From Nitrososphaerota archaeon (lineage in GTDB: Archaea > Thermoproteota > Nitrososphaeria > Nitrososphaerales > Nitrososphaeraceae), in NCBI GenBank assembly GCA_005877345.1, contig VBPR01000181.1:1-7417 (forward strand): a stretch of 7,417 nucleotides of DNA, in the 5' to 3' direction. The notes under the pieces are model-generated. The model was given only the letters and a program-made list of their open reading frames with translations, was not told the origin of the DNA and made no database searches. Below, one piece after another: positions 4,669-7,417 of the stretch (its first letter is position 1; each line of letters opens with the position of its first letter). Both the position numbers and the translations under genes were made by a program.

Positions 4669-4851
4669 TTAATTTGAGACCGTCATCGGCTCTATTTCAA
4701 GTTCAATTTCCTGATCTTCCTTATCTAACACATTTCTATTTTTTTGTTTGACCTTCTCGGGTATTTCAAAATCGTAGCACATTTTTATCCACAGTAATAT
4801 CGCATTTGTACTATAAAGCATTTTTGAAAATTTGAAGATTTCGCTGAACAT
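4669..4851 (-). CDS. Small hypothetical protein (60 aa), uncertain
   Basis: A 60-codon minus-strand frame beginning MFSEIFKFSKMLYSTNAILL. Residues 1-27 are amphipathic to hydrophobic. Residues 30-60 are strongly charged, with a basic patch (KVKQKNRN) followed by an acidic one (DKEDQEIELEIEP). I do not recognise a family. Support comes mostly from the promoter: on the minus strand ATAAATTA at 4879-4872 is centred about 25 bases before the ATG, the leaderless geometry used by neighbouring genes. It diverges from the deacetylase gene. The composition is unlike a random frame but the length is short, so it may be spurious. Confidence 0.38.
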   Translation of the reverse strand: MFSEIFKFSKMLYSTNAILLWIKMCYDFEIPEKVKQKNRNVLDKEDQEIELEIEPMTVSN

Positions 4852-4943
4852 CTTATCTCATCATGCTCAAGTAATTTATCAAGGCCTATTTTTCCCGTTT
4901 TATTTTTATGCTGAACAGTGTCTTTTTTGAAAATATAGCGGGA

Positions 4944-4948
4944 TTATA
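4944..4948 (+). promoter_or_regulatory. TATA box of the deacetylase gene
   Basis: TTATA within GGGATTATACTGAC is centred 25 bases before GTG 4971, fitting a leaderless transcript and supporting a GTG start at 4971 or 4974. Confidence 0.5.
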
Positions 4949-4970
4949 CTGACAATCTACTAATATTGCA

Positions 4971-5966
4971 GTGGTGGATAGACAGATAATGTGCGACACG
5001 GCCGTTATCATAGGTAAGGAGCTGTCAAATTATTCATTTGGCGAGAAACATCCGTTGAATTCTAGCAGACTTGATGCATTTTGGTCAAAGCTTAGTCAAT
5101 CAGTCGCTATTGACTCAGGTAATTTGAAACTACTTTCTCCTGTATTAGCGGATGAAAGCACAATATCTTCTTTTCATGACAAAGACTATATCAATTTTGT
5201 AAAAAAATCTTCAATAACTGGATTTGGATATCTTGATTCAGGCGATACGCCTTGCTTTAAAGGAGTATTTGAGGCCTCCCTATATGTGGTAGGTTCTACA
5301 TTATTGGCTCTTGACACAGTAATTAAGAAAACAAATGGAATTGTTCACGCATTTAATCCCATTGGTGGTCTGCACCACGCAAGAAGGAATGCAGCGGGAG
5401 GTTTTTGTGTATTTAATGACATAGGAATTGCAATAATGTATGCTAGGACGAAATACAATTTAAAGAAAATATTGTATGTTGATATCGATGCTCACCATGG
5501 AGATGGCGTATACTACGAATTTGAACAGGATCCTGATGTAATAATAGCTGATATTCATGAGGACGGTTCATTCTTATATCCCGGGACCGGCTTTGAATCA
5601 GAAAACGGTTTAGGGTCCGGTAAAGGCACGAAGCTAAATTTGCCTCTACATCCCAGTGCAACCGATCGTGATTTTAATTCAGCCTTTATGAAAATTGAAA
5701 ATTTTATTAGCTCTATGAAATTTGAGCTTATCATATTACAGTGTGGAGCGGACGGATTGTCAGGGGACCCATTAACACATTTGAGATATACTGAAAAATC
5801 ACACGAATATGCTGCTGAAGTACTGCATAGAATCGCTCATGAGAGTTCTCATGGAAGAATTATTGGACTCGGTGGAGGAGGATATAATACGCAAAATGTG
5901 GCGATAGCGTGGAGTAGGGTTGTAGAAACTTTTGCTTCGGATTATTCAACTATGATAAACCGGTGA
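4971..5966 (+). CDS. Zinc-dependent deacetylase, HDAC/AcuC/AphA superfamily
   Basis: A full-length 331-residue arginase-fold deacetylase that would hydrolyse N-acetyl groups from lysine side chains or small acetyl-amines. All catalytic features are present: the His-His pair in GGLHHARRNAAGGFCVFND (His135, His136); zinc ligands Asp173 and His175 in YVDIDAHHGDGV; Asp178 of the relay; the third zinc ligand Asp261 in QCGADGLSGDP; and the transition-state tyrosine Tyr305 in GLGGGGYN. DIHEDGSFLYPGTG (194-207) is the usual substrate-side loop. It acts in the cytoplasm; no signal or membrane segment is seen. The substrate cannot be told from sequence: acetylated chromatin proteins (Alba), acetyl-CoA synthetase as for bacterial AcuC, or acetylpolyamines are options. 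The start is GTG 4971 or 4974 from the TATA spacing; ATG 4989 is an alternative. It is transcribed alone, with no acetyltransferase nearby. Confidence 0.93.
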   Translation: MVDRQIMCDTAVIIGKELSNYSFGEKHPLNSSRLDAFWSKLSQSVAIDSGNLKLLSPVLADESTISSFHDKDYINFVKKSSITGFGYLDSGDTPCFKGVFEASLYVVGSTLLALDTVIKKTNGIVHAFNPIGGLHHARRNAAGGFCVFNDIGIAIMYARTKYNLKKILYVDIDAHHGDGVYYEFEQDPDVIIADIHEDGSFLYPGTGFESENGLGSGKGTKLNLPLHPSATDRDFNSAFMKIENFISSMKFELIILQCGADGLSGDPLTHLRYTEKSHEYAAEVLHRIAHESSHGRIIGLGGGGYNTQNVAIAWSRVVETFASDYSTMINR

Positions 5967-5986
5967 CGTATTGGAGATTAAATTGC

Positions 5987-6004
5987 TTTTTTGGCTACTT
6001 TTTT
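5987..6004 (+). terminator. Double T6 tract after the deacetylase gene
   Basis: T6 at 5987-5992 and T6 at 5999-6004 begin 20 bases after the TGA, a typical archaeal termination zone. Note that on the minus strand these runs are Lys-Lys codons of a short open frame (see next entry), so they may not be terminators alone. Confidence 0.45.
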
Positions 6005-6046
6005 ACCTAAGATATTTGAGGTTTCTGTTAGGCTTGTTCCACGCAT

Positions 6047-6064
6047 TGCCGTGAGGGATCGGCA
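6047..6064. repeat. GC-rich hairpin, TGCCG/CGGCA
   Basis: TGCCG-TGAGGGAT-CGGCA is a perfect 5-bp stem with an 8-base loop, in the most GC-rich part of the 5967-6212 spacer. It could be part of a small RNA or a protein-binding site. Confidence 0.35.
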
Positions 6065-6166
6065 TCTAAGGAAATCTACCTACAAACTTGATTATTTTAG
6101 GAGTGTGACTAAATTTCGGCCAATAACGTAGATTTTGTCAATTAAATCAAGTACTAGTAAGAAAGA

Positions 6167-6177
6167 TTTTTTATTTA
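6167..6177 (+). promoter_or_regulatory. TATA-like element of the secreted beta-rich protein gene
   Basis: TTTTTTATTTA is centred about 40 bases before ATG 6213, placing transcription start near 6200. That is downstream of the more distal TTG 6135, so it argues for the ATG start. Confidence 0.4.
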
Positions 6178-6212
6178 CGATAATAAATGACTATTGGCGG
6201 GGTAAAATAGCA

Positions 6213-6713
6213 ATGTTCAAATTAACAAAATTTATGATTATATTGATCCTCACTTCATCTATAGTAGTTTTCTATCCGATAGCAAGCAACACGTTAATTT
6301 TTGCACAAAACAAGCAAGGAATAGTTATTTCTATTGCTAATTCGACGTTTGCTCCTCTAACAAATACTGATGCAAATCAACTTAAACTAAACATAAAATA
6401 TACTATTCAAGACGATTCATTAAAAAATCAAAAAATAAATGCAGTAATGAAGGTCTTTGCTCCAAATGGTACACTGATAAAAACTACATCATTTCCAAAT
6501 GGATTTATTGCCAAGAGTAGTGGTGGTACAGAAGCGATAAAGACTACATTTAAAGACAAGTCGCTGAAAAGTATAGTGGCAAATCTTACAATCACAGATT
6601 TAGCAAAGTCAAAACCACTATCAAATATCGTAAAAGTTAATGTTCCCCTTAAAGAGATACCAACTGTAAGCTCGCTCTTGGGTGGCAGACCTTCCTTTCA
6701 GAATAAGTCCTAA
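6213..6713 (+). CDS. Secreted beta-rich protein of unknown function
   Basis: From ATG 6213 the product is 166 residues. The frame is open upstream to a TTG at 6135 (192 residues), but the added segment is not signal-like, GGCGGGGT lies 10 bases before ATG 6213, and a TATA-like run fits this start. Residues 1-32 are a signal peptide: Lys3/Lys6, core FMIILILTSSIVVFYPI, probable cleavage after FAQ (residue 32). The mature part alternates short polar and hydrophobic stretches ending in VKVNVPL (140-146), as in a single Ig-like sandwich; VMKVFAPNGTLI and IVANLTITD are likely strands. It has four Asn-x-Ser/Thr sites (Asn43, 85, 124, 164) and no cysteine, so a glycosylated surface or periplasm-like protein is plausible. 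No named family is recognised. Confidence 0.75.
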   Translation: MFKLTKFMIILILTSSIVVFYPIASNTLIFAQNKQGIVISIANSTFAPLTNTDANQLKLNIKYTIQDDSLKNQKINAVMKVFAPNGTLIKTTSFPNGFIAKSSGGTEAIKTTFKDKSLKSIVANLTITDLAKSKPLSNIVKVNVPLKEIPTVSSLLGGRPSFQNKS

Positions 6714-6721
6714 TATCTTTT

Positions 6722-6735
6722 TGATCGTACGATCA
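6722..6735. repeat. Perfect 14-bp palindrome
   Basis: TGATCGTACGATCA is fully self-complementary. It starts 9 bases after the stop of the secreted-protein gene and directly after a T5 run. It could be a binding site for a dimeric protein or a 3'-end element. Confidence 0.5.
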
Positions 6736-6864
6736 GTTCTCGATTACTTGGTAGCAATGAATGATAATTGGCAGGATTCCCATATTAACAATATATAGAG
6801 CGAACAATTGATAGGCCCAAGGATGATTTCTGACAACTCGACGTATTAGTATAACTTCGAATAT

Positions 6865-6881
6865 ACAAAATCGAATTTTGT
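6865..6881. repeat. 7-bp inverted repeat, tight hairpin
   Basis: ACAAAAT-CGA-ATTTTGT is a perfect 7-bp stem with a 3-base loop. Four bases on, ATGTC-T-GACAT (6885-6895) makes a second symmetric site. Confidence 0.45.
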
Positions 6882-6939
6882 CGCATGTCTGACATAAGAA
6901 TTTTCTATCCCAAAAATCGACATTCAGAAATAATTGCTA

Positions 6940-6958
6940 CATATCAATGCATATCAAT
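6940..6958. repeat. Direct repeat CATATCAAT x2, 10-base period
   Basis: CATATCAAT occurs at 6940-6948 and 6950-6958, one helical turn apart, 30-50 bases upstream of the DUF1059 TATA box. The spacing puts both copies on the same DNA face, as for tandem activator sites. Confidence 0.4.
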
Positions 6959-6988
6959 CTAATAATTTAGAAAAGCTAGTCGAATATA

Positions 6989-6997
6989 CTTAAATAC
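6989..6997 (+). promoter_or_regulatory. TATA box of the DUF1059 gene
   Basis: CTTAAATAC is centred 26 bases before ATG 7019, predicting a leaderless mRNA. The intervening sequence is T-rich with no ribosome binding site. Confidence 0.55.
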
Positions 6998-7018
6998 TAT
7001 TTCTTTTTATAATTTTTA

Positions 7019-7201
7019 ATGTTATCAGTATCTTGTAGAGAAGTTGGAGTCGACTGCGATTATGTAGGAAAAGGTGATACAGAGGAACAATTAATGAACA
7101 ATTTAATAGATCATGCCATAAAAGACCACGGATACACACGTGAGGACGTTCTCAAACCTGAGATGCAAGAAAAAATTAAAGCCCACATCCATAAATCATA
7201 A
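7019..7201 (+). CDS. DUF1059 family small protein
   Basis: A 60-residue protein matching DUF1059 across its length. It begins LSVSCREVGVDCDYVGKGDT, with Cys6 and Cys13 in the family's SCRxxGxDCD pattern, followed by TEEQLMNNLIDHAIKDHGYT, where His32 and His37 complete a conserved Cys2-His2 set, and a helical C-terminus (LKPEMQEKIKAHI). The four residues could bind a metal, but this is not established. Function of the family is unknown; it is widespread in archaea and bacteria. It is cytoplasmic. The gene stands alone behind its own promoter and is probably translated from a leaderless transcript. Confidence 0.9.
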   Translation: MLSVSCREVGVDCDYVGKGDTEEQLMNNLIDHAIKDHGYTREDVLKPEMQEKIKAHIHKS

Positions 7202-7222
7202 GAAAATATAATTCGGCACTGC

Positions 7223-7353
7223 TTAGTTCTTACTGTCTATATTATTTTTGTTACTGTAAAGAAGAATCGCACGGATGTCTTTTGACTCTCCAATAACTGG
7301 TTCCAATATTCCTGTCAATCAATTAATGAGTTACCAAACAAGGTTCTGATCAT
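7223..7353 (-). pseudogene. Short minus-strand protein-like frame pair, possible gene remnant
   Basis: On the minus strand ATG 7353-7351 opens MIRTLFGNSLID and stops at TGA 7317-7315. Overlapping it by one frame shift, the stretch from TTG 7318-7316 reads LTGILEPVIGES, then KDIRAILLYSNKNN and ends at TAA 7225-7223. Joined, the pattern (helix, ILEPVI, then KDIRAILLYS strand) recalls the start of a Roadblock/LC7-like or similar small alpha/beta domain, but only about 43 residues remain. No family is assigned. It may be a decayed gene fragment or chance. Confidence 0.22.
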
Positions 7354-7417
7354 TGCTCCAATTTAAAATGTTTATTTGCCTACCTTTGGATCTTTCCATA
7401 AGATAATTATGCTCAGG

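Larger units (their letters stand above)
5978..6079 (-). other. Short minus-strand frame with protein-like, basic C-terminus; possible microprotein or gene remnant
   Basis: On the minus strand an open stretch runs from just after TAG 6082-6080 to TAA 5980-5978. It reads VDFLRCRSLTAM, then RGTSLTETSNILGKKVAKKA and a final Ile. The only ATG is at 6046-6044, giving 22 residues. The local GC is higher than in other intergenic DNA and the ending LGKKVAKKAI resembles the tail of a small nucleic-acid-binding protein. I do not know a family. It may be a true small gene with a missed start, or the 3' remnant of a decayed gene. Confidence 0.25.
6714..7018. other. 305-base intergenic region rich in small palindromes
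   Basis: No convincing gene is seen on either strand. It contains a T5 run at 6718-6722 leading into the palindrome at 6722-6735, an isolated TATA-like ATATATAG near 6790-6797, hairpins at 6865-6881 and 6885-6895, a 10-base-period direct repeat at 6940-6958 and the promoter of the DUF1059 gene. The middle part (6790-6930) could encode a small RNA, but nothing diagnostic is present. Confidence 0.5.

Noticed and set aside
5443..5661. 72-codon minus-strand frame
   Set aside because: Lies wholly antisense to the catalytic core of the deacetylase gene; a shadow frame.
6135..6212. TTG-initiated 26-residue N-terminal extension of the secreted protein
   Set aside because: It would bury the signal peptide internally, and the TATA-like run and GGGGT site fit ATG 6213 better.
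6846..6923. 25-codon minus-strand frame beginning MSIFGIENSYVRH
   Set aside because: Too short, and made partly by the hairpin sequences there; no motif or promoter.

Overview
The window looks like a piece of an AT-rich genome of an ammonia-oxidising archaeon of the Nitrososphaerota (Thaumarchaeota), most like Nitrososphaera or Nitrosocosmicus. This rests on the low GC, TATA boxes 24-27 bases before start codons with little or no leader, a TRAM-domain protein, small zinc-finger proteins, small secreted proteins and a CbtAB-type cobalt transporter. The assignment is inference; no rRNA or other marker gene is present.

Layout. 1-160 (minus) is the 5' part of a winged-helix regulator cut by the window edge. 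It diverges from cbtB-cbtA (271-1240), the two subunits of a predicted cobalt transporter; the shared intergenic region has back-to-back TATA boxes and a GTTGG/CCAAC inverted repeat. Next come a 53-residue zinc ribbon (1479-1640) hidden under a longer spurious frame, a TRAM-domain protein with a TTG start (1757-2110), a small secreted protein (2305-2577) and a Cys/His-rich double zinc-finger protein (2836-3117).

The middle holds two damaged or unusually decoded genes. A secreted PKD-like protein (3376-3828) is interrupted by one in-frame TAA. A HExxH metalloprotease-like gene (4080-4561) is split by a -1 shift exactly at an A-AAA-AAT heptamer, so it is either a one-base homopolymer deletion or a programmed frameshift. 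A small uncertain minus-strand gene (4669-4851) follows.

The right part has a complete zinc-dependent deacetylase of the HDAC/AcuC superfamily (4971-5966), a secreted beta-rich protein (6213-6713) and a 60-residue DUF1059 protein (7019-7201). Two short minus-strand frames with protein-like composition (5978-6079 and 7223-7353) may be remnants or microproteins.

Apart from cbtB-cbtA, the genes mostly appear to be single units with their own promoters and T-rich 3' ends. There is no sign of a CRISPR array, insertion sequence, tRNA or rRNA. The points that most deserve checking are the frameshift at 4406-4412, the nonsense codon at 3676, and the genes that ordinary ORF calling would miss (1-160 minus, 1479-1640 plus).
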